Assembly (NCBI GenBank): GCA_903888485.1
Contig: CAISTS010000019.1
Coordinates: 1 to 56,300 of the forward strand
Origin: an uncultured bacterium
GTDB lineage: Bacteria > Pseudomonadota > Alphaproteobacteria > Rhodospirillales > Rhodospirillaceae
DNA: 56,300 bases
Reading direction: 5' to 3'
In this document: one piece after another, positions 23,598-32,017 of the stretch
Layout: each line of letters starts with the position of its first letter
How positions within the stretch are numbered: position 1 is the stretch's first letter
Notes under the pieces: model-generated
What the model saw: only the letters and a program-made list of their open reading frames with translations
What the model was told of the DNA's origin: nothing
The model's database searches: none
Translations under genes and position numbers: made by a program

Positions 23598-25763
23598 GTG
23601 AACACGACCGTGCAAAGCCTGTTCCAGCAGGGCCTCGCCCTGCACCAGCGCGGTGATGTCGCCGGCGCCGGCGCGCTCTATGCCCGCGTTCTCGCGGCCG
23701 AGCCGAAGCATTTCGATGCCCTGCACATGGCCGGCGTGGTGGCTTCGCAGAACGGCGAATATGCGCGCGCGCTCGAGTTGTTCGGCACGGCCATTCCGCT
23801 CGCCGCACAAAACAGCGGCCGCGGCGCGGCGTACAATAACCGCGCCATCGCTTTCACCGCCCTCGGACGCTATGCCGAGGCGCTCGCCGATCTCGACCAG
23901 GCGCTTGCGGCGGGATTTCGAAATATCGGCGTGCTGTTCGGCCAAGCCATGGCTTTGCACGGCCTGGGCCGCCTGGAAGAAGCCGTCGCGGCTTACGATG
24001 TCGTGCTCAAGCTAAACGGCGCCCATGTCGATGCGCTCTACCAACGCGGCCTCGCGCTTTACGAACTTGGGCGCCTCGCCCCGGCGCGCGACAGCGTGGC
24101 CGCCGCGGTGCAGCGCGAGCCGGGCTATGCGCCGGCGCACAATGGTCTGGGGCTGGCGTTGAGCGCCCTGGGCGAGGACGCCGCGGCGTTGCGCTGCTTC
24201 GATACGGCCATCCGTCTCCAGCCCAATTTTCCTTCGCCCCACATCAACCGCAGCGTCTCGCTGCGCAACCTCGGCCAGCGCGAAGCGGCGCTCGAGAGTT
24301 TAAATCGGGCGATCGCGTTGCAGCCCGACAACGTCAACGCGCACGCCAACCGCGCGACGCTGCTCATGGATCTGAAACGCCGTGAAGAAGCCGCCGAAAG
24401 CTTGAGGAGAGCGCTGTCCCTCAACGCCGACTATCCGTTCCTGCGCGGCATGTTGCTGCACTTCAAGATGTACGAATGCGACTGGACGAACCTGGCCGCC
24501 GAGCGCGCCGACCTGTTCGCGCGCGTCGCGCGCGGCGAGCCGGCCTCGACATCATCGGCGCTCATTGGCCTTACGGATTCGGCGGCGCTGTTGCGCAAAG
24601 CCGCTGAGGCTTGGGCGACGGCCAAGGAGCCGGAGAATCCCGCTCTTGGACCTGTGCCGAAGTACGCGCGCCACGACCGGCTTCGCATTGGCTACTACTC
24701 GTCCGACTTCTGGGCTCACGCGACGGCGCACCTGATGGCCGGACTATTCGAATGCCACGACCGCAGCAAGTTCGACGTCACCGCCTTTTCGTTTGGGCCC
24801 GATACGGGCGATGCGATGCAAAAGCGCCTCATCGCCGGATGCGAGCGCTTCATCGATGTGCGCAGCCGCAATGATCGTGAAGTGGCGGCGCTTTCCCGCG
24901 AGATGGAGATCGACATCGCCATCGATCTGAAGGGGTTCACCGAAGGCTACCGCGCCGGCATCTTCGCCCACCGCGCCGCGCCCATCCAGGCGAGTTTCCT
25001 CGGCTATCCCTGCACGATGGCCGCGCCCTATATGGACTACATCATTGCCGATGATGTGATCATCCCGCCGCATCTGTATCAGCATTACAGCGAGAAGGTC
25101 ATCGCCCTGCCTGGCAGCTATCAGATCAACGACCGCAAACGCATCGTCAGCGACCGGGTTTTCACACGGCGCGATCTGGGCCTGCCGGACTCCGGCTTCG
25201 TCTTTTGCAGTTTCAACAACAACTACAAAATCATCCCTGAGATGTTCGATGTCTGGGTGCGGATTCTGCAGTCGGTCCAAGGCAGCGTGCTGCTGTTGAT
25301 CGAAGACAGCGCGAAAGCCGCCGCCAACCTGCGCCGCGAGGCCGCCAGCCGCGGCTTGGCCCCGGAACGTCTGGTATTCGTGCCGCGGGTTGCGCCTGAG
25401 GATCATCTCGCGCGGCAGCGCGCCGCCGATCTCTTTCTCGACACATTCCCTTGCAACGCCCACACAACGGCCAGCGACGCCCTCTGGGTGGGATTGCCGG
25501 TGCTGACGTTGCCGGGCGAGGGGCTGGCATCGCGCGTGGCGGCCAGCTTGCTGACGGCCATTGAAACCCCGGAACTGATCGCGCCCGACGTGCAAGCTTA
25601 CGAGCGGCTCGCGGTGGATTTAGCGAAGAACCCCGGACGTCTGGCTGCGCTGAGACGTCAGCTTGATGAAAAACGCCTCACGGCGCCGCTTTTTGACACG
25701 GAATTGTTTGCACGTAACCTGGAAGCAGCTTACATGCGCATGCTCCAAACCCATCATAACTAG
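23598..25763 (+). CDS. TPR-containing GT41 (SPINDLY/FlmG-like) glycosyltransferase 1
   Basis: A 721-residue protein. Residues about 1-300 are tandem TPR units (QGLALHQRGDVAGAGALYAR, DALYQRGLALYELGRLAPAR, NRATLLMDLKRREEAAESLR). The C-terminal ~370 residues are an O-GlcNAc-transferase-like GT41 domain: IGYYSSDFWAHATAHLMAGL, HRAAPIQASFLGYPCTMAAP, FCSFNNNYKI and NAHTTASDALWVGLPVLT. Bacterial GT41 enzymes modify Ser/Thr of proteins; Caulobacter FlmG with this architecture glycosylates flagellin. The GTG at 23598 was chosen by alignment with the paralogue that follows 14 bp later; the open frame begins 16 codons earlier. The pair is probably one operon. Donor sugar unknown. Confidence 0.88.
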   Translation: MNTTVQSLFQQGLALHQRGDVAGAGALYARVLAAEPKHFDALHMAGVVASQNGEYARALELFGTAIPLAAQNSGRGAAYNNRAIAFTALGRYAEALADLDQALAAGFRNIGVLFGQAMALHGLGRLEEAVAAYDVVLKLNGAHVDALYQRGLALYELGRLAPARDSVAAAVQREPGYAPAHNGLGLALSALGEDAAALRCFDTAIRLQPNFPSPHINRSVSLRNLGQREAALESLNRAIALQPDNVNAHANRATLLMDLKRREEAAESLRRALSLNADYPFLRGMLLHFKMYECDWTNLAAERADLFARVARGEPASTSSALIGLTDSAALLRKAAEAWATAKEPENPALGPVPKYARHDRLRIGYYSSDFWAHATAHLMAGLFECHDRSKFDVTAFSFGPDTGDAMQKRLIAGCERFIDVRSRNDREVAALSREMEIDIAIDLKGFTEGYRAGIFAHRAAPIQASFLGYPCTMAAPYMDYIIADDVIIPPHLYQHYSEKVIALPGSYQINDRKRIVSDRVFTRRDLGLPDSGFVFCSFNNNYKIIPEMFDVWVRILQSVQGSVLLLIEDSAKAAANLRREAASRGLAPERLVFVPRVAPEDHLARQRAADLFLDTFPCNAHTTASDALWVGLPVLTLPGEGLASRVAASLLTAIETPELIAPDVQAYERLAVDLAKNPGRLAALRRQLDEKRLTAPLFDTELFARNLEAAYMRMLQTHHN

Positions 25764-25777
25764 CTGTCGGATTTGAC

Positions 25778-27994
25778 ATGCCTGAACTCGTCGCAACCCT
25801 TGAATCGCTATTTGCAAAAGGCCTCGCCCTGCATCAGAAGGGCGACTTCGCCAGGGCAAAGTCGTTTTATCAGCAGGTTATCGCCCGCGATCCCAAGCAC
25901 TTCGACGCGCTGCACCTGTCGGGCGTTATCGCCATGCAAACGGGCGAGAACGCGGAGGCGGTGGCGCTGATCAGCAAGGCGCTGGCGATCAATCCGGGCG
26001 ATCCAAGCTACGGCCCCGCCTTTAACAACCGGGGCATCGCCTACCGCACCCTATTTCGCAACGAGGCGGCCATCGACAATTTCGACAAGGCGTTGGAATT
26101 GGGTAGTGCCGATCCGGCGGTTCTTGCCGACATCAACTACAATCGCGCCAATGCCCTTAAGGACCTAAGGCGTCCTCAAGCGGCCATCGCAGGTTACGAC
26201 CGCGTGATCGCCCACCAGCCTCAGCACGGCGAGGCGTTCTATTACCGCGGTCTGTTGCAGCTGGAAATCGGGCGCATCGATCCCGCCATCGCCAGTCTGC
26301 GGCGCGCGGCTGATATCAGTCCCAAGAACTACAAAGCGCACGCCGCGCTGGGCATGGCCTTTGCCGCGGCCCACCGCTACGGCGGCGCGGTCGAGGCTTT
26401 CCGTAAGGCCGTTGAACTCAATCCGGCCGATACGGCCTCGCACAACAATCTGGGCATCAGCCTGCGCGCGGTTACCAAGCGCGAGGAATCGCTTCTGTGT
26501 TTCGAGGAATCCCTCAAGCACGACACGACAAATCCGGACACCTACGTCAATCGCGCCGCGACCTTGGTCGAAATGGGACGGCACAGCGAGGCCGTTGCGG
26601 ACTACACCAAAGCGCTCGCGTTCGCGCCGGACTACGCCTTCATCAAGGGGTTGCGCCTCCACAGTAAGATGTACATCTGCGATTGGAGCAACGCGGGCGC
26701 GGACATCGCCGCCCTGACTGCCGATATCGAAGCGGGGAAAGCGGCGGCGCCGTCCTGGCCGGTACTCGCCCTGACGGAGTCTCTGCCCGTGCAGCGGCGG
26801 GCCGCGGAAATTTGGGCGGAGCGGCGTCACCCCGCCACTAATGTCCTCGGGCCACTCCCGGCCGCGGTGCGCCGCGATAAGATCAGGGTGGGATATTATT
26901 CCGCCGACTTCCTCAATCACGCCACCGCCTACCTGGCGGCCGGCTTGTTCGAGGCCCACGACCGCGATCGGTTCGAGGTTGTCGGCTTTTCGTTTGGGCT
27001 GCAGGCGTTCGACGAGATGCGTACGCGTCTTTTCAATGCCTTCGACACGTTCATCGACGTCAGTCTGGGCTCGGACCGCGATATCGCGGCGCTTTCACGC
27101 GAGCGCGGCATCGACATCGCAGTGGACCTCAAGGGATACACCACGGGCGAACGCGCCGGCATATTTGCTCACCGCGCCGCGCCAGTGCAGGTGAACTACC
27201 TCGGCTACCCAGGAACCATGGGTGTGCCGTACATCGATTATATCATCGCCGACCGCACGGTCATTCCGCGCGAAGACTTCTCGCACTACGCCGAGAAGGT
27301 CGTTTGGTTGCCGCACAGCTACCAGGTCAATGACGATCAACGTCGCATTGGTGAACGGGTCTTCAGCCGCAGACATGCCGGCTTGCCCGAAGAAGGATTT
27401 GTCTTCTGCTGTTTCAACAACAACTTCAAGATCACGCCCGAAATATTCGCCGTGTGGATGCGCATCCTCGCGCGGGTGCCGGGCAGCGTGCTCTGGCTGC
27501 TCGAGGACAATGCTCTGGCGGCCATCAATCTGCGTCGCGAAGCGGCGGGTCACGGCATGGAGCCGGCGCGCCTGGTGTTCGCCAGCCGCATTCCCGCCGC
27601 CGAGCATCTCGCGCGTCAGTCTCTTGCGGGACTTTTCCTCGATACGCCGGTCTACAACGCCCATACCACGGCGAGCGACGCACTCTGGGCTGGACTGCCC
27701 GTGCTGACATGCCCGGGCCATGCTTTTCCGGCACGCGTCGCCGCGAGCGTGCTGCGCGCCAGCGGGCTGGATGAGTTGATCGTGCCCAGCCTGAAGGACT
27801 ATGAGGAGATGGCCGTAGCGCTCGCGAGCGATCCCAAGCGCCTTGCGCAATTGCGTGAAAAACTAGCCGATCCGAAGCGCCTGCCGCTATTCCGTACCGC
27901 CTTGTTCACCAAGCACATCGAACAGGCCTATACTCGCATGGCCGAGCGCCATTGGGCGGGCCTTGCGCCGGAGCACATCGCCGTCGAGTCTTGA
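25778..27994 (+). CDS. TPR-containing GT41 (SPINDLY/FlmG-like) glycosyltransferase 2
   Basis: A 738-residue paralogue of the preceding gene, co-linear throughout: N terminus LESLFAKGLALHQKGDFARA, eight or so TPR units, then a GT41 domain with VGYYSADFLNHATAYLAAGL, HRAAPVQVNYLGYPGTMGVP, FCCFNNNFKITPE and NAHTTASDALWAGLPVLTCP. The start ATG is close to the expected N terminus. The two proteins have diverged well beyond a recent duplication, most strongly in the TPRs, which choose the protein substrate in this family. So the pair may target different acceptors. A HAD-family gene follows after 13 bp. Confidence 0.88.
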   Translation: MPELVATLESLFAKGLALHQKGDFARAKSFYQQVIARDPKHFDALHLSGVIAMQTGENAEAVALISKALAINPGDPSYGPAFNNRGIAYRTLFRNEAAIDNFDKALELGSADPAVLADINYNRANALKDLRRPQAAIAGYDRVIAHQPQHGEAFYYRGLLQLEIGRIDPAIASLRRAADISPKNYKAHAALGMAFAAAHRYGGAVEAFRKAVELNPADTASHNNLGISLRAVTKREESLLCFEESLKHDTTNPDTYVNRAATLVEMGRHSEAVADYTKALAFAPDYAFIKGLRLHSKMYICDWSNAGADIAALTADIEAGKAAAPSWPVLALTESLPVQRRAAEIWAERRHPATNVLGPLPAAVRRDKIRVGYYSADFLNHATAYLAAGLFEAHDRDRFEVVGFSFGLQAFDEMRTRLFNAFDTFIDVSLGSDRDIAALSRERGIDIAVDLKGYTTGERAGIFAHRAAPVQVNYLGYPGTMGVPYIDYIIADRTVIPREDFSHYAEKVVWLPHSYQVNDDQRRIGERVFSRRHAGLPEEGFVFCCFNNNFKITPEIFAVWMRILARVPGSVLWLLEDNALAAINLRREAAGHGMEPARLVFASRIPAAEHLARQSLAGLFLDTPVYNAHTTASDALWAGLPVLTCPGHAFPARVAASVLRASGLDELIVPSLKDYEEMAVALASDPKRLAQLREKLADPKRLPLFRTALFTKHIEQAYTRMAERHWAGLAPEHIAVES

Positions 27995-28007
27995 AGAGGG
28001 GACGAAG

Positions 28008-28694
28008 GTGAGGGATCAGGTTGACGTTCTGACGTTCGATCTGTACGGCACCGTCGTCGATATGCAGAGCGGCTTGGTCGATGTCGCGGCGCCCTATCTC
28101 AAGTCCAAAGGCTGGACAGGCAACCCCAATTCATTCGTGACGTGGTGGCGCCGCACGCATTTCGAGAATTCGATGATCGATGCGCTGGTGGACCGGGGCC
28201 ACACGCCCTACCGCGAGATCGGACATGGCGCGGTGGCCTACACGCTCGAGCGCGCCGGCATCGCTTACACGATGGATGAGGTGCGGGCGCTGGTGTCATC
28301 CATCGAAAGATTGCGCCCCTTTGACGATGTTGTCGCGACGCTGACCCGGCTTAAAGGACGTTACCGGCTCGCGATCCTCTCCAATGGCGATCCTGATATG
28401 CTGAAGAACGCCGGGCCTTATATCGGGTTTGAATTCGATGATGTGATCTCGATTGCTACCTCCGGCTATTTCAAGCCGCATTTTGCGACCTATCGAAAAG
28501 CGGTGGAGATTCTGAAAACGCCCGTCGGTCGTTGCATGCACGTCGCCAATCACGCATTCGATTGTATCGGAGCAAAAGCGGCCGGGATGAAGGCGTGCTT
28601 CATCAATCGCCGGCGTCGGCCTTACGGCGCTTCACCGCACCAGCCGGACATTGTCGTCGCGGACTTCAAGGAATTGGCGGAAACGCTCGCCTGA
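28008..28694 (+). CDS. HAD-superfamily hydrolase, haloacid dehalogenase type II-like
   Basis: A 228-residue HAD protein. Motif I is FDLYGTVVD with the nucleophilic Asp, motif II is AILSNGD, Lys of motif III is in SGYFKPHFATYRKAVE, and motif IV is NHAFDCIGAKAAG. The DLYGT form and the Asn/Asp motif IV are typical of L-2-haloacid dehalogenases, with a possible substrate-binding Arg in WWRRTHFEN. Dehalogenase activity is the family inference; a phosphatase role is the alternative. The GTG at 28008 has GAAGAGGGGACG upstream. It is 13 bp after the second GT41 gene. Confidence 0.8.
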   Translation: MRDQVDVLTFDLYGTVVDMQSGLVDVAAPYLKSKGWTGNPNSFVTWWRRTHFENSMIDALVDRGHTPYREIGHGAVAYTLERAGIAYTMDEVRALVSSIERLRPFDDVVATLTRLKGRYRLAILSNGDPDMLKNAGPYIGFEFDDVISIATSGYFKPHFATYRKAVEILKTPVGRCMHVANHAFDCIGAKAAGMKACFINRRRRPYGASPHQPDIVVADFKELAETLA

Positions 28695-28697
28695 GAC

Positions 28698-28961
28698 TCA
28701 ATGGGGTGTCGCGCCTAAGCACTTCGCGGCCAGCTGCATGGCGCGTGAGCCGTGCTCGATGGCTTGCTTGACGCATTCCACGGCGTTCTCGGAATCACCA
28801 TCGGCATAAAAGCGGGCGGCTTCGTGGTGAAGGGCCGCGGCCATCTCGTGGCAACGGGCGACTTTCACATGATCGTTCGGTCCCGCTGCAGCAGGCATTG
28901 AGTGCGGCTGCACTGGCGGCGATACGGTCTGCGCTGCGGTAGGCGCGCTGACTTCGGGCAT
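28698..28961 (-). CDS. Small hypothetical helical protein
   Basis: An 87-residue protein of no recognised family. The first ~30 residues are Pro/Ala-rich and probably disordered. The rest is helical with spaced Cys and His (VKVARCHEMAAALHHEAARF, ENAVECVKQAIEHG, LAAKCLGATPH), a pattern like one helical hairpin of a TPR. A GAGGAG Shine-Dalgarno precedes the ATG. It converges on the HAD gene with 3 bp between stops. Confidence 0.55.
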   Translation of the reverse strand: MPEVSAPTAAQTVSPPVQPHSMPAAAGPNDHVKVARCHEMAAALHHEAARFYADGDSENAVECVKQAIEHGSRAMQLAAKCLGATPH

Positions 28962-29274
28962 TGGAAGCTCCTCGGCGGACGTGAAAGTGCGAAGTGGGAT
29001 ATGGGGCCATAACGACGGCCCCGCCGCAAAGTTCCGCGTGAACTTGCGCCCGCGCCCCGTCTCTTCGGCAATTCTTTACAGCGCGGATGTGCCGTTCGGA
29101 GTTTTTTACAGGAGGCGCCGCGCTGATTTTCGCGTGTCCGCCTAAGCTTCTGTCCTACATCACGAATCTTACCTACGCCAATGCGGCTCATCTGGCACGC
29201 GCCTTGCTGAGGTCAGCACAAGAACGAGGGGCGCCCCGCCCCTCCATCAGCTTGTGTAGGAAGAGGTTGGGTTT
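28962..29274. other. Divergent intergenic region
   Basis: About 310 bp without a supportable gene between two divergently transcribed small genes. It should contain the promoters of both. Short open frames exist but none has a credible start or family match. Confidence 0.4.
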
Positions 29275-29835
29275 ATGCGAAATGTTACGGTACCGAGGCC
29301 GGACCGCGCCGCTGCCATCGACGTGTGCGCCAGTCTGATGGAAATTTGCACGGCCTGTGAGACGCAGCTTCTGAAGCCGAAGGGCATCACCTGTCTGATC
29401 GATATCGACAGCGGAAGCCTGGCGGCCTGGCGATGCAATATCGTCGGGAGGCTGGTCCGGGAGATGATCGAGGATGTCTGCCGCAACGTTCGCACAACAT
29501 CGCGAGGTGGCCGGATCACGGTCGCTCTGCATCACAAGGGTGAAGTGTGGGTGCTGGCGGTGGCCGACGAAGGCCTTCGGACCTTCGAGCGCAATCTGCC
29601 CGTGGACGCAGCGTCCGGGATCCTTCATCTCGCTCGGCCGCTCAGGGGCACCTGCCGCACGCGGCTGACGCCAAGGGGCGCCATGACGGCCGTCTTGTTC
29701 AGGGTCAAGCAGATCGCTCGTTCCGGAAACGACGTCCGGCTTGCTGCGCGTTTGCAGCCCGAGGCGGGCCCGGAACTCACGCCGCTGGGACCGGGGGTGC
29801 GGTGCCTGCCCCGGCGCGTCGTGGCCTATCACTGA
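29275..29835 (+). CDS. Orphan histidine-kinase-like ATPase-domain protein (degenerate)
   Basis: A 186-residue protein. The central part, LVREMIEDVCRNVRTTSRGG followed by RITVALHHKGEVWVLAVADE and G, has the layout of a GHKL/HATPase fold: an N-box helix with an Asn, then beta strands, then a DxG-like element reading ADEG. There is no sensor or dimerisation/phosphoacceptor domain and the ATP-lid motifs are not obvious, so catalytic activity is doubtful. Similar single-domain proteins act as anti-sigma or adaptor components. GGAAGAGGTTGGG precedes the ATG. fliG lies 0.6 kb downstream. Confidence 0.5.
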   Translation: MRNVTVPRPDRAAAIDVCASLMEICTACETQLLKPKGITCLIDIDSGSLAAWRCNIVGRLVREMIEDVCRNVRTTSRGGRITVALHHKGEVWVLAVADEGLRTFERNLPVDAASGILHLARPLRGTCRTRLTPRGAMTAVLFRVKQIARSGNDVRLAARLQPEAGPELTPLGPGVRCLPRRVVAYH

Positions 29836-29852
29836 TCGGTTAGTCGGCGGGA

Positions 29853-30041
29853 TTAGCCGCGACTGCCACTGTCGCCTCTGATGACGCCAAAGTTCTTGGA
29901 GGGCGAGGCGGCGTTTGCGGTGCCGAATCCGTCCGCATGTAACCCGCGGCGCAAGATTTCGCGGATGGCGGAGGCGCGGCTGGGCATGCGTTTTCCGAAA
30001 TGGAAGTTATCGAGCGCTTCGCGTGAAAGCATGACTTGCAA
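29853..30041 (-). CDS. Ribbon-helix-helix DNA-binding protein
   Basis: A 62-residue protein beginning at TTG 30041 (MQVMLSREALDNFHF). The core LSREALDNFHFGKRMPSRAS followed by AIREILRRGL fits small alphaproteobacterial RHH regulators: a short beta strand (LQVML) then two helices. The frame continues upstream to a TAG through TRLTRL without ATG, so TTG or an upstream CTG must initiate; no strong Shine-Dalgarno is seen. The C-terminal 20 residues are low complexity. Likely a dimeric repressor or antitoxin-type protein; no toxin partner is adjacent. Confidence 0.6.
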   Translation of the reverse strand: MQVMLSREALDNFHFGKRMPSRASAIREILRRGLHADGFGTANAASPSKNFGVIRGDSGSRG

Positions 30042-30426
30042 GCGAGTCAGGCGTGTCGGTTCTGACTATTCCCGTAACCTGCGAGGGCTGCGGTCAATCC
30101 GGCGCGGCGCGCTGTTGGAAGATGCCTCTGGGCCGCCTGCCCGCCGCGCGCTCGCGGCTTTGACCGAGGGTTTCTGCAGCGTCGATCGGGGTGGCCAACA
30201 GGAACCCCAAATCCTGTGCATGCGCTGTAACGACACGCACCGGGCCGGCGCCGAAGCCCGTTCAGCCCTTCCGGCGCGCCGCTCAGCGGCCGATCTTCAC
30301 AAATATAGATAAATCAACGCGTTAGCGGATCTCTCCGCTATTAAGCACTTGTTCATGGGCGGTAGGTAAATTTTGCCGGGATATGTCGTGCGCCGCTGAC
30401 GGGTGGCGCTTAAGGGGATTGGGTCC
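30042..30426. other. Intergenic region upstream of fliG
   Basis: About 385 bp without a supported gene. A perfect 7-bp inverted repeat TAGCGGA-TCTC-TCCGCTA (30323-30340) lies ~87 bp before the fliG ATG and could be an operator or small RNA hairpin. I looked for a sigma-54 promoter (GG-N10-GC) near TTTTGCC at 30372-30378 and did not find correct spacing. AAGGGGATTGGG is the fliG ribosome-binding site. Confidence 0.4.
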
Positions 30427-31446
30427 ATGGCCCGGGTAAAAGAAGACTATCGCAGCCTCACCGGCCCGCAAAAAGCGGCCATCATGATGATGTCGCTCGC
30501 GCCGGAGCAGTCCGCCAAGCTGCTCTCGATGATGGAAGACGACGAGATCAAGGAACTGTCCCAGACCATGGCCAATTTGGGCACGGTGGGATCGAACCTC
30601 GTGGAACGCCTGTTCGTCGATTTCGCCGACGCCATCTCCAACACCGGTTCACTGGTCGGCTCCTACGCCACCACCGAGCGCCTGCTGCTCAAGGGGCTCG
30701 ATAAAGAGCGCGCCATGCTCATCATGGAAGAAATCCGCGGCCCCGCCGGCCGCACCATGTGGGACAAGCTCGGCAACGTGCACGAACAGGTGCTCGCCAA
30801 CTACCTCAAGAACGAATATCCGCAGACCGTCGCGGTCGTGTTGTCGAAGATCAAAGCCGACCACACCAGCCGGGTGCTCGCGCTTCTGCCCGAAGGCTTC
30901 GCGATGGAAGTCGTCATGCGCATGCTGCACATGGAATCGGTGCAGAAGGATGTGCTCGAGAGCATCGAGAAGACGCTGCGCAACGAATTCATGTCGAACC
31001 TCGCCAAGACCGCGCGTGTCGATTCACACGAAATGATGGCCGAGATCTTCAACAACCTCGACCGCAATACCGAAGCGCGCTTCCTCACCGCTCTCGAAGA
31101 GCGCAACCGCGAATCGGCCGAGAAGATCCGCGCTCTCATGTTCACCTTCGAAGACCTTACCCGCCTCGATCCGGCCGGCGCCCAGACCCTCTTGCGGCAC
31201 GTCGAGAAGGAAAAGCTGGCCCTCGCGCTCAAGGGCGCTTCGGACCAGATCAAGGAACTGTTCACCGCGAACATGTCGGCGCGCGCCGCGAAGATGCTCA
31301 AGGAAGACATGGACTCGCTCGGCCCCGTCCGCCTCAAGGATGTGGAAGAAGCGCAAAATGCCGTCGTCGTGCTGGCCAAGGAGCTTTCCAACTCCGGCCA
31401 GATCACGATCTCCGAAGGCAAGGAAGAGGGCGAGCTGGTCTACTAG
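30427..31446 (+). CDS. fliG: Flagellar motor switch protein FliG
   Basis: A 339-residue FliG, part of the C-ring rotor that interacts with MotA/B stators and FliM. N-terminal domain: [20 protein letters not shown]. Middle domain: [20 protein letters not shown] (EHPQ-type motif as EYPQ). C-terminal domain: [26 protein letters not shown] and [12 protein letters not shown] with conserved torque-generating charged residues. The length is normal. The ATG at 30427 was chosen because [18 protein letters not shown] matches the usual N terminus; the frame is open 8 codons earlier. No other flagellar structural gene is in the window, which is unusual since fliG normally sits in a fliF-fliG-fliH group. 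Confidence 0.95.
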   Translation: MARVKEDYRSLTGPQKAAIMMMSLAPEQSAKLLSMMEDDEIKELSQTMANLGTVGSNLVERLFVDFADAISNTGSLVGSYATTERLLLKGLDKERAMLIMEEIRGPAGRTMWDKLGNVHEQVLANYLKNEYPQTVAVVLSKIKADHTSRVLALLPEGFAMEVVMRMLHMESVQKDVLESIEKTLRNEFMSNLAKTARVDSHEMMAEIFNNLDRNTEARFLTALEERNRESAEKIRALMFTFEDLTRLDPAGAQTLLRHVEKEKLALALKGASDQIKELFTANMSARAAKMLKEDMDSLGPVRLKDVEEAQNAVVVLAKELSNSGQITISEGKEEGELVY

Positions 31447-31596
31447 CCCCGCGCTTCCGTTTCTCTCGCTGCACTATAACTGGGGCGCGCGGCTTTCGCG
31501 CACGCGAGATTTTTGCATTCCGTGCAATCGCCATGGAACAAAGCCCACCGGGTCCCGTTGCCCTAGGTCCCCACACCAGCAGCGGAGAGAAATTCC

Positions 31597-31935
31597 ATGC
31601 CCACTTCCACCGGACACACCACGGCGATTCGCGCCTCGAAAGTCAAAGGCACCAGCGTTTACAGCACGACCGGCGACAAGATTGGCCACGTCGAAGACGT
31701 CATCCTCGACAAGCAGTCCAACCAGATCATGTTCGCGGCGTTGGGTTTCGGCGGCCTCCTCGGTATGGGCGAAAAATACGCGGCCGTGCCGTGGTCGGTT
31801 CTTGATTACAGCGAAGACAAAGGCGGCTACGTCGTCCCGATGTCCGAAGAACAGATCAAGGCCGCGCCGGCTTATGAAATGAAGGATCTGACCCAGGACG
31901 ACGGCCGCCTCGGCGAAATCCGCGAGAAGTCCTAA
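31597..31935 (+). CDS. PRC-barrel domain protein
   Basis: A 112-residue protein made of one PRC-barrel: VKGTSVYSTTGDKIGHVEDV followed by LDKQSNQIMFAALGFGGLLG and KYAAVPWSVLDY. Such stand-alone PRC proteins are small beta-barrels found widely in alphaproteobacteria and often stress-related; the ligand is unknown. GCGGAGAG precedes the ATG. A strong terminator follows 55 bp after the stop. Confidence 0.88.
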   Translation: MPTSTGHTTAIRASKVKGTSVYSTTGDKIGHVEDVILDKQSNQIMFAALGFGGLLGMGEKYAAVPWSVLDYSEDKGGYVVPMSEEQIKAAPAYEMKDLTQDDGRLGEIREKS

Positions 31936-31989
31936 GCCTACTACAACGTCAAGCGCGAGATCCACTAACGTCAGCCGCTGAAATACGAG

Positions 31990-32017
31990 GGCCCGGCAGC
32001 GATGCCGGGCCTTTTTT
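31990..32017 (+). terminator. Rho-independent terminator after the PRC-barrel gene
   Basis: Stem GGCCCGGCA (31990-31998) / TGCCGGGCC (32003-32011), a GCGA tetraloop, then six T. It overlaps the stop codon of the convergent LysR gene by 2 bp. Confidence 0.92.

Noticed and set aside
29881..30312. 143-codon plus-strand ORF opposite the RHH gene
   Set aside because: Arg/Pro/Ala-rich with no family match, while the minus strand gives a convincing ribbon-helix-helix sequence.
30340..30426. Sigma-54 promoter for fliG
   Set aside because: GG and GC elements around TTTTGCC have 8 or 12 bp between them instead of 10.
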